A stretch of DNA of 64,000 bases from Thermoplasmata archaeon (GCA_015063245.1 SUSV01000002.1:186001-250000), one strand, 5' to 3'; positions 18,296 through 28,169 are shown, numbered from the stretch's first letter. Notes: a model not told the origin generated them from the sequence alone. Program-made: numbers and translations.

Positions 18296-18373
18296 AAACA
18301 GGCATATTCGAACCAATAGAAAAACGATAAGGGCTATATGTCAAATCGCAATCCATGTATCAAGGTGCAACCA

Positions 18374-18952
18374 ATGGACTTTATGGAAATCCTGACCATC
18401 ATCGCCCTGGGATTCTGGTTATTCATCCCGGCAATGCTAGTCAATACAGGCGCGGTCTTCGCAGGGAAGCTGTGCTCGGTTAAGATGGACTTCGGAAAGA
18501 CTTGGAAAGGAAAAAGGATCCTGGGTGACGGTAAATCGTGGTCAGGATTCATCGGAGGAATAGCATTCGGTGTCTTCATCGGAATGATGCAGGTCCTTCT
18601 GGCATCCAACTGGGATTCTGACAACTATTGGGGATACGGACCTTACTGGGACAATCTGGGTATCATATTCTGCCTGAGCTTCGGAGGACTCTTCGGGGAC
18701 CTCTGCGGAGCATTCACCAAAAGAAGGCTCGGATTGGAGAGAGGGGAGAAAGCGCCCATCCTCGACCAGTACGATTTCGTCGCAGGTGCCTTCATAATCA
18801 CATCCATATTCTACCCCAACTGGGTGTACGAGACCTACTTCGAGGGAGCGAACATCGCAGCTTTCATCTTCCTGCTGCTGATCATGTGGGGAATCCACCG
18901 CAGCTTCAACATCCTCGGATACAAGATAGGTGTCAAGAACGAACCCTGGTGA
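18374..18952 (+). CDS. carS: CDP-archaeol synthase
   Basis: CarS activates unsaturated archaetidic acid with CTP, a committed step of polar lipid synthesis in the membrane. The protein has 192 residues and five hydrophobic segments. The DUF46/CarS loops are visible: GKTWKGKRILGDGKSWSGF with its conserved Lys/Asp pattern, and GDLCGAFTKRRLGLERGEKAPILDQYDF. The ATG at 18374 has AAGGTG 6 bases upstream; an upstream in-frame ATG at 18338 is less likely. It is followed by pyrE after 4 bases. Confidence 0.93.
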   Translation: MDFMEILTIIALGFWLFIPAMLVNTGAVFAGKLCSVKMDFGKTWKGKRILGDGKSWSGFIGGIAFGVFIGMMQVLLASNWDSDNYWGYGPYWDNLGIIFCLSFGGLFGDLCGAFTKRRLGLERGEKAPILDQYDFVAGAFIITSIFYPNWVYETYFEGANIAAFIFLLLIMWGIHRSFNILGYKIGVKNEPW

Positions 18953-18956
18953 AAAC

Positions 18957-19490
18957 ATGAGCGAACTAACACAAGCGCTGAAGGACTGCGGAGCACTCCA
19001 GTTCGGAGATTTCACATTGGCATCTGGTGCCAAGAGCAAGTATTACATCGATATCAAGAAGGCGAGCACGAATCCCAAGGTTTTGTACATGATATCCGTG
19101 CTCATGGCGGAGAAGCTCCAGGACGAGAACATCCGTCCCGACAGGATCGCAGGAGTCGTCCTCGGCTCGGTGCCTCTGGCGGCAGCGCTGTCGCTCGCCA
19201 CCGGCATACCTTACGTCATGGTCCGCAAGGAGAAGAAGGACCACGGTACCGGAAAGCTCATCGAGGGGGACCTCAACCCGGGCGACAAGGTGCTTGTCGT
19301 CGAGGATGTCGTCACAACCGCAGGTTCGAGCATCGCGGCGATCAAGACCCTCCGCGAGAGCGGTGCGGTAGTCGAGAACGCTCTGTCCGTGATCGACCGC
19401 GAGAGCGGCGGAGAGGAGAACTATGCGGAGATCGGGGTGAAGTTCTATTCCCTGGTCAAGGCCTCCGAGATCGTAAAGGAACAGCAATGA
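18957..19490 (+). CDS. pyrE: Orotate phosphoribosyltransferase
   Basis: PyrE transfers the phosphoribosyl group of PRPP to orotate in pyrimidine synthesis. The 177-residue protein has the PRPP loop VLVVEDVVTTAGSS and the flexible catalytic loop RKEKKDHGTGKLIEG. Length is normal for the archaeal form. The ATG at 18957 is preceded by GGTGA from the end of carS. The stop overlaps the udg start by 4 bases, so carS-pyrE-udg-HAD form one compact unit. Confidence 0.95.
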   Translation: MSELTQALKDCGALQFGDFTLASGAKSKYYIDIKKASTNPKVLYMISVLMAEKLQDENIRPDRIAGVVLGSVPLAAALSLATGIPYVMVRKEKKDHGTGKLIEGDLNPGDKVLVVEDVVTTAGSSIAAIKTLRESGAVVENALSVIDRESGGEENYAEIGVKFYSLVKASEIVKEQQ

Positions 19491-20017
19491 GGCCCGAGAA
19501 GGACTGCAGGCTCTGCGGGTTATGCGAAGGCCGTACCAACATAGTCCTGCCGGACGGCTGCTACGATTCCGGGATAATATTCGTCGGGGAGGCACCCGGC
19601 GAGAACGAGGATATCGAGGGGAGGCCTTTCGTGGGTCGTTCCGGGAAGATCCTCGAGGGCATGATGGCCGAAGCGGGATTCAGCCGCTCGGATGTCCTGA
19701 TAACCAACACGGTCAAGTGCAGGCCGCCCAAGAACCGCGATCCCACCCCCGGGGAGATGGCCGCATGCAGGCCTTTCCTGGAATCGGAGCTCTACGATGC
19801 GGAGCTGGTGATCGGATTGGGGAAATCGGCATGCCGCGACCTCATGGGTTACGAGGGCAGGATGGATGAGGTCGTGAACGTCCCCATCACCATACGCATA
19901 AGGGACAGGGATGTCAACTTCATTCCCACATACCATCCGGCGGCCACGATTTACAACAAGAACTCAAGGGCGGAGCTCAGGAAGACCATCGAGCTCGTGG
20001 GAGGGATGCTGAGATGA
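19487..20017 (+). CDS. Uracil-DNA glycosylase, family 4 (iron-sulfur)
   Basis: It removes uracil from DNA, the first step of base excision repair. The 176-residue protein has N-terminal cluster cysteines (C7, C10, with C13 nearby), the catalytic motif GEAPGENED, FVGRSGKIL, further cluster ligands around NTVKCRPPKNRDPTPGE and ACRPFL, and the HPAA motif near the end. All hallmark residues of the [4Fe-4S] family 4 enzymes are present. Overlaps both neighbours by 4 bases. Confidence 0.93.
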   Translation: MRPEKDCRLCGLCEGRTNIVLPDGCYDSGIIFVGEAPGENEDIEGRPFVGRSGKILEGMMAEAGFSRSDVLITNTVKCRPPKNRDPTPGEMAACRPFLESELYDAELVIGLGKSACRDLMGYEGRMDEVVNVPITIRIRDRDVNFIPTYHPAATIYNKNSRAELRKTIELVGGMLR

Positions 20018-20784
20018 GGTACTCGGGATTCATGATCGATATGGATGGGACCGTCTACAAGGGAGGCGACCTGATCCCAGGTGCTATCGATTTCATCAAG
20101 GCTCTGAAGGACAAAGGCATACCGTTCGTGTTCCTGACGAACAATTCCGCATACAGCCGTTCACATTACTACGAGAAGCTCAGGAGGATGGGATTCGACG
20201 TGACCATCGACAACGTCCTCACATCGAACATAGCCACCACGAGGTTCGTCCTTTCGGAGCGCCCGGGGAAGAAGGTGTATGTCGTGGGATCCCCGGAGGT
20301 CGTAAAGGAGGTGTCGGAGGCCGGAGTGGAGGTCGTCGAGGACGATCCGGATATCGTGTATCTGACGTTCGACCGTACCATCACCTACGAGAAGATCAAC
20401 AAGGCCTACAAGTTCCTCTGCAGAGGGGCGGAGCTGATAGCCACGCATCCCGACGACGTATGTCCGACGGAGACAGATTACGACATCGACATCGGGCCCT
20501 TCATAAGAATGTTCGAGCAGATGTGCCAGACTACCGCGTTGGTCATCGGGAAGCCCAACAGGCTGATGCTCGAGATGGCTGCCCTCCACATGGGCGTAGA
20601 CCCCGAGGGGACTGTCATGGTGGGAGACAGATTGTATACGGACATCATGATGGGGAAGCTCGCCGGGACGGCCACGATCCTGGTCCTGTCGGGTGAGACC
20701 TCGAGGGCGGATCTGGAAGGTTCCGACATCGTCCCTACGCATGTGCTGGATTCGGTTGCGGACATACCTGCCCTGCTGGATTGA
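20014..20784 (+). CDS. HAD-superfamily phosphatase, NagD-like subfamily IIA
   Basis: A 256-residue cytosolic phosphatase. D9-M-D11-G-T is the nucleophile motif, FLTNNSAYSR is motif II, and MVGDRLYTDIMMG is the metal motif IV. The large C2 cap between motifs II and III matches the NagD group, which acts on small sugar or nucleotide phosphates; the substrate here is unknown. It is the last gene of the carS-pyrE-udg unit, and a strong A/T-rich promoter for smc follows. Confidence 0.85.
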   Translation: MRYSGFMIDMDGTVYKGGDLIPGAIDFIKALKDKGIPFVFLTNNSAYSRSHYYEKLRRMGFDVTIDNVLTSNIATTRFVLSERPGKKVYVVGSPEVVKEVSEAGVEVVEDDPDIVYLTFDRTITYEKINKAYKFLCRGAELIATHPDDVCPTETDYDIDIGPFIRMFEQMCQTTALVIGKPNRLMLEMAALHMGVDPEGTVMVGDRLYTDIMMGKLAGTATILVLSGETSRADLEGSDIVPTHVLDSVADIPALLD

Positions 20785-20926
20785 GTCTGTCCTAAATCTT
20801 ATTTATATAATACGACGCGCATACATTATTATATCAAGCGTGCGGGCGCGTGCGAGCGCCAGGCAGGTCGCTAGATGATGGGATGCAAGCGGCTATATGC
20901 TAATTGCCCTCCTATGGGGGGATCAG
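20785..20926 (+). promoter_or_regulatory. smc promoter and leader
   Basis: A strong TATA element (CTTATTTATATAAT, about 20799-20812) and a second A/T patch (ATTATTATATC, about 20827-20838) lie upstream of smc. A G+C-rich leader follows with a short hairpin (GGCGC/GCGCC around 20848-20863). A run of G residues at 20916-20921 lies ahead of the GTG start. No ORF is credible here. Confidence 0.45.
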
Positions 20927-23900
20927 GTGCACTTAAAAACAGTCGAGATGGAGAATTTCAAATCGTTCGGCGGTAAGGTTACGGTACCGCTGATGGAAGG
21001 TTATACAGCTGTCACGGGACCGAATGGATCCGGAAAGTCGAACATCACGGACGCAATATTGTTCGTGCTCGGACCGAAGAGTCCTAAGGCCGTCCGTGCG
21101 GGAAGGCTCACCGACCTGATCTTCGACGGAGGCAAGAGCAAGAACAAGGCCTCGTTCATGAAAGTCTCGCTCATCTTCGACAACACCGACCGCATGATGC
21201 CCTGGGATGCCGACGAGGTCAGGCTGACCCGTTACATCAAGGTGTCCGACAACGGGCAGGACTACAGCTCATACTTCTACATCAACGATCAGAAATCTAC
21301 CCTCACGGAATTCGATAATCTCCTCACCAAGGCGAGGATCAGCGCAGAGGGATACAACCTGGTCCAGCAGGGTGATGTCACCCACATCGTCCAGATGGGA
21401 AACACCCAGAGGAGGGGCATCCTCGACAGCATATCGGGAATCGCAAGTTTCGATTCGGATATCGACAAGGCCGAGAACGAGAAGGCGGAGGCGAACGCAA
21501 ATCTCGAGAGGATCGGCATCGTGGTGCATGAGCTCTCCGGGGATGTCAAGAAGCTCGAGAAGGAGCGCGACGACGCCCAGAAGTACGTCGAGTACAAGGA
21601 TTCCCTCGACATGGCCAAGGCGCAGCAGTCACACAGGCTCTTCCAGATGAAGGAGGCCGACCTCCAGTCGCGCGAGCAGTACATCGCGAAGCTCAATCAG
21701 AATGTCCAGACCTATTCCGCGGAGAAGGCGGACCTCGAGAAGCAGCTGTCCGACAAGAACCGCGAGATATCGGAGAAGGAGGAGGAGATCGCCGCCAAGG
21801 CGGGTCCCGAGTACAGGGCCCTGAAGTCCAAGATCGACGACGTCAGGCTGGAATATGCCACGAGGAAGGACAAGATCGAGAACGCCGAGATGGACATCGA
21901 GGAGCAGAACAACTTCAAGATCAAGTTCGAGGAGAACATCAACGAGAACAACAACCTCTCCATCTCACTGGCGGAGAACAAGGCAGAGCTGGAGATCAAG
22001 CTGGCCGAGGCCGAACAGCTGAGGAAGGAGAAGCAGGACGAGGAGAGGAAGATCTCCGACATGATCTCCAACGCCGGAGGGGAGCAGAAGGAGCTGCAGG
22101 AAAAGCTCGACAAGGCAGAGGCAGATGTCGACAAGTGCTCCGGAGAGCTGTTCGCGGCACAGACTAGGTACGCCAAGGCAGAGGCCGCCTCGGACGAGGC
22201 CCACAACGGTTACGCCGCCGCGGATGAGAAGGTGCAGAGCATAGACTTCGAGATCAAGGATGCCAAATGGAGCCTTGACCAGCTGAAGGCCGAGGCAGGC
22301 CCCAGCATGGAGGACTTCTCGGCCAAGATCATCGAGGCCAAGAAGAGGGAGTCCGAGCTCGAGAAGCAGGAGATGGACCTCAACAGCGCCTACAGGAAGA
22401 TAGACGAGGAGTACAAGTCGCTCCAGGCCGAGAAGAGGGTCTCCGACAGGATGAACCAGGGAAGCATGGCCGTGGAGGCCATACTCGCGCTCAGGAACCG
22501 CGGGGAGCTCCCGGGCATCCACGGAACGATCCAGGAGCTCGCCACCGTCGACGAGGGATTCGAGACCGCGCTGGCGGTCGCGGCAGGAAACAAGATGCAG
22601 GCGGTTGTCGTCGACGACGACCAGGTGGCCGCCGATGCTATCGCATATCTGAAGAAGGAGAAACTCGGAAGGGTTACATTCCTCCCGCTCTCCAAGATGA
22701 TGGGAGGGAAGCCCAGGGCCAAGGCCATCATGAGCGAGAAGGACTCGGAGGGGTATGCGATAGACCTCATCGATTTCAATCAGAAGTACTACAACGCATT
22801 CTGGTACGTCCTCGGCGACACGCTCGTCGTCAAGGACCTGGACACCGCCCGCAGGATCATGGGCGGGATCAGGATCGTCACCAAGGCCGGTGAGCTCATC
22901 GAGGCCTCCGGTGCCATGGCGGGAGGTACGATCAACCAGCAGAAGCTGATGAAGTTCGGAGCCGCATCCGAGGACAAGCTCACCGAGCTGGGAGAGAAGC
23001 TCAGGAAGGCATCCGACGCCCTTGACAACGTCAGGGCGGCCATCAGGAACGTGCGCGCCGAGATCAGCGGATATGAGACCGAGTTCAGGCAGAGCGCGTC
23101 ATCCGGTGCGGAGCAGAGGGAGAAGATCGCGGGACTCAAGGCCAGGATAGATGAGCTGGAGAAGTCCAAGAAGGATATGCAGAAGTCCGTTCAGGAGCTG
23201 AGGCAGAAGATGACCGACGCCGATACGGAGCTGTCCGAGTCCAGGAAGGAGTTCGGGGACATTTCCGCGCGCATGACCTCGCTCACCGAGGAGAAGAACA
23301 GGCTCAGGGACCGTCTGGCGGAGATCGCGCCTGCGGACCTGCAGAACAGGATCCAGGCAGTCCGCGAAGAGGTGTACAACCTCGGACAGGACATCAACGA
23401 CTTCAAGCTCCAGATCGGAGGAGCGGAGACCGAGATTGCCGGACTCGCCAAGCAGAACGAGTCCAACCAGATCCAGCTCGACTCCGTCAACGAGACGATC
23501 GAGAAGGACCGCAAGGCCATCGAGGAGAACACCGAGCTCATGAACCGTGCCAAGATAGACCTCGATGCGCTGAAGGCCATCGAGGCGGAGATGGAATCGG
23601 GTCTCGAGGACCTCCGCAGCCAGAAGGACGGCCTCATACAGCAGAAGTACGACATCGACTCCGCCATCAGGGAGAAATCGACGGCCATCGAGAACACATC
23701 GGCTGCCATCGCATCGAGCAGCGCCCAGCTGACGGTCATCAAGCAGGAGCTGCTCCAGCTCCAGGAGGAGGTCGACGCCATCACCTTCGAGGTCGCCATG
23801 CCCATACCCTCGCTGGAGGAGATCAAGCGCACCATACGCGGATGCGAGAGCGCGATCTCGCAGCTGGGCAACGTCAATCTGCGCGCCATAGACGATTACG

Positions 23901-24511
23901 ATGAGAAGAAGGCCCGTCTCGACGCGCTGAACGAGCAGGTCGCTCAGCTCAACAAGAACATCGAGGAGCTCACATCGCTCACCGATTCGCTCAAGGACAA
24001 GAAGAAAGGGCTCTTCATGGAGGCCTACAAGGCGGTCGATGAGAACTTCAAGAGGATATACGCTCAGCTCTCCGGAGGCGGAGAGGCATACATGGCATTG
24101 GAGGATGAGGACGATCCGTTCAACGGCGGGCTCATCATCAATGCGAAGCCAAGGAACGGAAAGCTCCTGAGGCTGGAGGCCCTGTCCGGAGGGGAGAAGT
24201 CCCTCACGGCCCTGTCCTTCATCTTCGCCATCCAGGATTACCAGCCATCGCCCTTCTACGTACTGGACGAGGTCGACATGTTCCTGGACTCCGTCAACTC
24301 GGAGATGGTGGCCCACAGGGTCAAGGAGAGTTCGGCGAAAGCACAGTTCATACAGGTGTCACTGAGGAAGGTCGCATTAGCGGTCGCCGATCAGCTGATC
24401 GGAGTAACCAGGCCACCCACAGGCATCAGCAAGATCATCATACAGCCCGATCTGGCTGAGGTCTCGAAATACGAGGAAGAGGCTGTAAACAAGGACAAAG
24501 AGGCGATCTGA
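20927..24511 (+). CDS. smc: Chromosome segregation ATPase SMC
   Basis: The 1194-residue condensin core. Head half one carries the Walker A GPNGSGKSN near residue 30. Long coiled coils flank a hinge at about residues 510-670. The C-terminal head has the signature LSGGEKSLTALSF and Walker B YVLDEVDMFLD. The GTG at 20927 gives the family start (HLKTVEMENFKSF); an ATG 30 bases upstream would add an atypical extension. It forms an operon with scpA (1 base away) and scpB, the kleisin partners that organise and segregate the chromosome. Confidence 0.96.
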   Translation: MHLKTVEMENFKSFGGKVTVPLMEGYTAVTGPNGSGKSNITDAILFVLGPKSPKAVRAGRLTDLIFDGGKSKNKASFMKVSLIFDNTDRMMPWDADEVRLTRYIKVSDNGQDYSSYFYINDQKSTLTEFDNLLTKARISAEGYNLVQQGDVTHIVQMGNTQRRGILDSISGIASFDSDIDKAENEKAEANANLERIGIVVHELSGDVKKLEKERDDAQKYVEYKDSLDMAKAQQSHRLFQMKEADLQSREQYIAKLNQNVQTYSAEKADLEKQLSDKNREISEKEEEIAAKAGPEYRALKSKIDDVRLEYATRKDKIENAEMDIEEQNNFKIKFEENINENNNLSISLAENKAELEIKLAEAEQLRKEKQDEERKISDMISNAGGEQKELQEKLDKAEADVDKCSGELFAAQTRYAKAEAASDEAHNGYAAADEKVQSIDFEIKDAKWSLDQLKAEAGPSMEDFSAKIIEAKKRESELEKQEMDLNSAYRKIDEEYKSLQAEKRVSDRMNQGSMAVEAILALRNRGELPGIHGTIQELATVDEGFETALAVAAGNKMQAVVVDDDQVAADAIAYLKKEKLGRVTFLPLSKMMGGKPRAKAIMSEKDSEGYAIDLIDFNQKYYNAFWYVLGDTLVVKDLDTARRIMGGIRIVTKAGELIEASGAMAGGTINQQKLMKFGAASEDKLTELGEKLRKASDALDNVRAAIRNVRAEISGYETEFRQSASSGAEQREKIAGLKARIDELEKSKKDMQKSVQELRQKMTDADTELSESRKEFGDISARMTSLTEEKNRLRDRLAEIAPADLQNRIQAVREEVYNLGQDINDFKLQIGGAETEIAGLAKQNESNQIQLDSVNETIEKDRKAIEENTELMNRAKIDLDALKAIEAEMESGLEDLRSQKDGLIQQKYDIDSAIREKSTAIENTSAAIASSSAQLTVIKQELLQLQEEVDAITFEVAMPIPSLEEIKRTIRGCESAISQLGNVNLRAIDDYDEKKARLDALNEQVAQLNKNIEELTSLTDSLKDKKKGLFMEAYKAVDENFKRIYAQLSGGGEAYMALEDEDDPFNGGLIINAKPRNGKLLRLEALSGGEKSLTALSFIFAIQDYQPSPFYVLDEVDMFLDSVNSEMVAHRVKESSAKAQFIQVSLRKVALAVADQLIGVTRPPTGISKIIIQPDLAEVSKYEEEAVNKDKEAI

Positions 24512-24512
24512 T

Positions 24513-25382
24513 ATGGATGGGAACATAAGGATTGAGGATCTGGAGCAGCACCTGCTGTTCCACAAGGCTATGACTGAGAACACCGAGACCTACCAGAGGA
24601 TAGGCGGATACATGGACATCCTGTCCAAGGCGGAATCCGGAGAGAGGCTCCAGGACCCCGTGGACGAGGCCATCCGCTCCGTATTCAGCCTGGTGCTCGA
24701 GAACGGCATCGATCCGTGGGAGATCGACCTGTCCGAGTTCGTGAGGCTCTACAACGGCAAGGTCGTGAGCAACTCGTTCGACATGATCGTCGCAGGGAAG
24801 CTCATGCTGATGGCATGGAAGATCCTCAGGATGCAGTCGGATTCCACCCGCACCCTGTCCGAGCCCCCGGTATTCGAGGAGGACATGGACTTCGACGACT
24901 CCTTCTTCTACGAGGACGAGGAGACCATGGTGGTCCCCGAGGTCATCCTGAGGCAGGCGTACACCAAGGAGCCCACCCGCCCCGTCACCATGTACGAGCT
25001 CATCGACGCGTTCGAGGAGGCCAGGGAGGAGATCGAGATCCAGCAGCAGAGGGAGCGCATGAGGTCCCAGCTGAAGTCCAAGGAGCCGGTCAAGTTCGAC
25101 AACAAGGCCCACGAGGAGGATGACAAGCAGGATGTCGAGGAGGTCTGGGAGAGGATCCAGAAGCTCGGAATGGGCCAGATATGCATCGAGGACCTCTACA
25201 CAGCGGACCTCAAGGAGAACCTCAAGACCTTCGTGGCAGTGCTCCATCTTGTCAGGGTCGGACGCCTGGATGTATGGCAGGAGGCCGTTCCCTACGGGGA
25301 TATCTTCGTGGAGATCATGGCCGAGGGCGCATCAGGCACCATCGAGGACGATCTCGGCGGGCGCATCGAAGCGGTGATGTGA
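24513..25382 (+). CDS. scpA: Segregation and condensation protein A (kleisin)
   Basis: A 289-residue, acidic ScpA that bridges the two SMC heads. The N-terminal helical domain contains DPWEIDLSEFVRLY, the classic ScpA region, then a low-complexity acidic linker (around 125-215) and a C-terminal winged helix. Length is normal to slightly long. Tight spacing with smc (1 base) and scpB (1 base) supports a single transcript. Confidence 0.92.
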   Translation: MDGNIRIEDLEQHLLFHKAMTENTETYQRIGGYMDILSKAESGERLQDPVDEAIRSVFSLVLENGIDPWEIDLSEFVRLYNGKVVSNSFDMIVAGKLMLMAWKILRMQSDSTRTLSEPPVFEEDMDFDDSFFYEDEETMVVPEVILRQAYTKEPTRPVTMYELIDAFEEAREEIEIQQQRERMRSQLKSKEPVKFDNKAHEEDDKQDVEEVWERIQKLGMGQICIEDLYTADLKENLKTFVAVLHLVRVGRLDVWQEAVPYGDIFVEIMAEGASGTIEDDLGGRIEAVM

Positions 25383-25383
25383 T

Positions 25384-25884
25384 TTGGATTCAAAGGCAGC
25401 GGTCGAGGCGGCGCTCTACTCTGCTTCAGACAAACTGAGCATATCGGAGATAGCGGAGAAGACCGGCATTCCCGTGGAGGAGGTCCGCACTGCGGTCATG
25501 GACCTGCGCAGGGATTATGACGAGAGGGATTCCGCCATACAGATCGCCAAGATAGGCACCGAGTACAGGATGATGCTCAGGCCAGAGTACTCGGAGTGCA
25601 CGGGTTCCTTCGCGAAGGCGGAGCTTTCGGGAGGTGTGCTGCGCACGCTCACGACAATAGCATACTATCAGCCGGTGCTCCAGTCGGAGCTCCTGAAGCT
25701 TCGCGGTCCCCGCGTGTACGACGATGTGCATGCGCTGGTCGACATGGACTTCGTGGCCAAGAAGCGCGCAGGGAACACCTGGGAGCTCACAACCACCAAG
25801 AAGTTCGCGGAGTATTTCGGGATCGGCAGTACCAGGATAAAGGATATCCAGGCCTGGATCAAGGAAAAATCATCCAACCTGTGA
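25384..25884 (+). CDS. scpB: Segregation and condensation protein B
   Basis: A 166-residue protein with two winged-helix domains, matching ScpB, which binds ScpA as a dimer. Recognisable segments are ISEIAEKTGIPVEEV near the start and RTLTTIAYYQPVLQSELLKLRGPRVYDDVHAL. It starts with TTG one base after the scpA stop; no ATG is available at a better place. The last gene of the smc operon. Confidence 0.9.
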   Translation: MDSKAAVEAALYSASDKLSISEIAEKTGIPVEEVRTAVMDLRRDYDERDSAIQIAKIGTEYRMMLRPEYSECTGSFAKAELSGGVLRTLTTIAYYQPVLQSELLKLRGPRVYDDVHALVDMDFVAKKRAGNTWELTTTKKFAEYFGIGSTRIKDIQAWIKEKSSNL

Positions 25885-25920
25885 CACCCATCCTCACAGG
25901 TGCTGGATGGCAAATCCGAA

Positions 25921-25929
25921 CCTATATAT
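25921..25929 (+). promoter_or_regulatory. TATA box upstream of the phosphohexomutase gene
   Basis: CCTATATAT lies about 55 bases ahead of the ATG at 25979, in the gap after scpB. Initiation near 25950 would give a leader of about 30 bases. This marks the gene as a separate transcription unit from smc-scpAB. Confidence 0.55.
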
Positions 25930-25978
25930 CGAGATATTGAGTAGGGCAACCCATCGATTTCAGAGACAAGGTCGTTCT

Positions 25979-27289
25979 ATGAAGCTACTAGCAGGCAGCA
26001 ACACGGTGAAAGGCACCATCAATGATGGCATGGATGTGGAATTCGCGCTCAGGCTCGGCAAGGCGGTCGGCAAGGCGTACGGTTCCCCCATAGCCGTGGC
26101 TGTGGACGGCAGGACTTCCAACCTCATGCTGAAGACAGCATTGACATCTGGAATCATGGCGGTCGGATGCGAGGTTCTCGATCTGGGAACGGTTCCCACT
26201 CCGATGGTCCAGTATTACATGTCGTTCCACCCGGAGATCAAGGGCGGAGTGACTATCACAGCATCGTTCTCGGGTCAGGAGATCAACGGCTTCAAGATCC
26301 TGAAGGCCGGAGGGATCGACGATTCGTTCTTCTACGACCATCCTGTCGAGGAGATCAGGGCAAACGAGATAGCCGGGGTCCCGGGACTCCAGGTCGGAGA
26401 GATCCACAAGGTCGAGGAGTTCGTCGAGGGATACGTGGACTACATCATCTCGGAGGTCGACGCGGATGCGATCCGCAAGGCAGGCCTGAAGATATGCCTT
26501 GACTGCCGTAACACGACGTTCATCCCTGTGGCCGCGAACATCCTGATGAGGCTGTCCGTGGACTGCATCACCATCGGCGGGGACACATCGGTATTGGATG
26601 CGGACAGGCTGGTGAAGCTGGGTCATATAGTGAAGAGCCAGGGTCTCAATCTCGGTGTCGCCATCGAGATGGATGCCGACCACTGTCTGTTCGCGGATGA
26701 CAAGGGACATCCTGTCCAGGGGGACAAGAGCTTCTCGCTCTTCGCAAGGCACATCCTCGGGGAGAAGAAAGGGAAGGTCGTCCTCCCGATCAACTCATCC
26801 ACACTCATGGAGAACGTCATCCTGGAGAACGGAGGTCTTCCGATCCACTGTACCGTCGGTGAGTACACCGTCGTCAGGAAGGTCAAGGAGAACGACGCCG
26901 TCCTTGGAGGTGACATCTTCGGATGCATGGTCATGCCCGGGAAGTTCTGCAACTACGATGCTATGATCCCAATGGTCAAGATGCTGGAGATCATTGCCAA
27001 GAGCGGTCCGATCTCGAAGCAGATCAAGGATATGCCAGACTGTTATCTGTCGAGGAGCTCGTTCGAGTACCCTGACAGCAAGATCCCGCAGATCATCGAG
27101 AAGTTCAAGGACATCAACAGCGGCAAGGAGATGGATCTTGTGGAAGGTGTCAAGGTCTACGTCGACGGCGGATGGATCCTTGTCAGGCAATCCAACGTCA
27201 AAGGGGTCGTCAAGGTCTATTCTCAGGGCGATTCCAAGGAAGCCGCTGATGCGATGGTGCAGGATACCATCGAGAAGCTGAAAGCCTGA
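25979..27289 (+). CDS. Divergent phosphohexomutase-family protein
   Basis: A 436-residue member of the alpha-D-phosphohexomutase family (phosphomannomutase, phosphoglucosamine mutase). The serine loop TASHNP is TASFSG: Ser96 is kept but HNP is lost. The metal loop DGDGDR reads EMDADH (E230, D232, D234, H235). The sugar loop GExSGH is GGDIFG-C, and the phosphate loop RxSGTEP is RQSNVKG. All four active-site loops therefore deviate, though the fold and order are kept. It may act on an unusual sugar or have lost mutase activity. It stands alone and is convergent with speB. Confidence 0.75.
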   Translation: MKLLAGSNTVKGTINDGMDVEFALRLGKAVGKAYGSPIAVAVDGRTSNLMLKTALTSGIMAVGCEVLDLGTVPTPMVQYYMSFHPEIKGGVTITASFSGQEINGFKILKAGGIDDSFFYDHPVEEIRANEIAGVPGLQVGEIHKVEEFVEGYVDYIISEVDADAIRKAGLKICLDCRNTTFIPVAANILMRLSVDCITIGGDTSVLDADRLVKLGHIVKSQGLNLGVAIEMDADHCLFADDKGHPVQGDKSFSLFARHILGEKKGKVVLPINSSTLMENVILENGGLPIHCTVGEYTVVRKVKENDAVLGGDIFGCMVMPGKFCNYDAMIPMVKMLEIIAKSGPISKQIKDMPDCYLSRSSFEYPDSKIPQIIEKFKDINSGKEMDLVEGVKVYVDGGWILVRQSNVKGVVKVYSQGDSKEAADAMVQDTIEKLKA

Positions 27290-27293
27290 TCGC

Positions 27294-28169
27294 TCACTGC
27301 CTGTTCTTGGCGTATACGGCGACGGCCTCGTTGATGAGCCTCGCTGCAAGTATAGAAGTTATTCCAGAGGGGTCCGCAGGCGGACATACCTCGCAGACAT
27401 CGAATCCGACCAGCCTGTCGCCGACGGCGTTGATGACCTTCTTGACATCATACGGGCGGAGTCCGAAGGGTTCGGGGGTTCCGGTCCCGGGCGCGTACGC
27501 CGGGTCGATACCATCGATGTCGATGGTCAGATAGATGTGCTCGTGCTCGATGCCGTCCAGAGCCTTCTTAATAGCCCAGTCGATTCCGTTATCGAACACC
27601 TCATAGGCGCTGATGAACGGGACCGGGTCATCCCTGTCCAGCTCCTCCTCTCCGATGGCGCGGCAGCCGATGACGCAGGTGTTCTCGAGCCCCACATGCT
27701 CCGCCGCACGCCTCATGATGCATGCATGGCTGAGCGGGGTGCCCAGATACTCATCCCTGGAATCCAGATGTGCATCTATCGAGATGACTGCGATGTCGTT
27801 CGCATCGAACTGCCTGACGACAGGGACATTGACGGAATGCTCCCCGCCGATGGTGATGGGGAACTTCCCATCCCTGACCGCAGGTCCGACAGCGAATTCG
27901 ACCTCCTGGACCATATCGTCCGGGACCACGAAGTCATCGACGTTCCCGTAATCGTAGATCGCAGGCAGATCCTGATGGATGCCGTGCTCGAAATGTATCT
28001 CTTCAAAATTATAGGAGGCCCGCCTGATGGCGGTGGGTCCCTCCCTGGCGCCTGCCTTGAAGCAGGCGGTATGATCATACTGGACTCCGAATATGACTAT
28101 CTCTGCCTCCTCGTACTCCGAGTCGGCTCCAGCATATCCGAGTCCGTATGATATTTTATCAGTCCTCAC
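27294..28169 (-). CDS. speB: Agmatinase-like ureohydrolase
   Basis: A 291-residue manganese enzyme of the arginase/agmatinase superfamily. Metal ligands are visible in GGEHS, in IDAHLD (D-A-H-x-D) and in DIDGIDPAYAPG. The sequence favours agmatinase, which makes putrescine and urea from agmatine. It lies immediately downstream of the aIF5A gene and overlaps it by 4 bases; putrescine feeds the polyamine that donates the hypusine side chain, so the pairing makes biochemical sense. Confidence 0.88.
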   Translation of the reverse strand: MRTDKISYGLGYAGADSEYEEAEIVIFGVQYDHTACFKAGAREGPTAIRRASYNFEEIHFEHGIHQDLPAIYDYGNVDDFVVPDDMVQEVEFAVGPAVRDGKFPITIGGEHSVNVPVVRQFDANDIAVISIDAHLDSRDEYLGTPLSHACIMRRAAEHVGLENTCVIGCRAIGEEELDRDDPVPFISAYEVFDNGIDWAIKKALDGIEHEHIYLTIDIDGIDPAYAPGTGTPEPFGLRPYDVKKVINAVGDRLVGFDVCEVCPPADPSGITSILAARLINEAVAVYAKNRQ

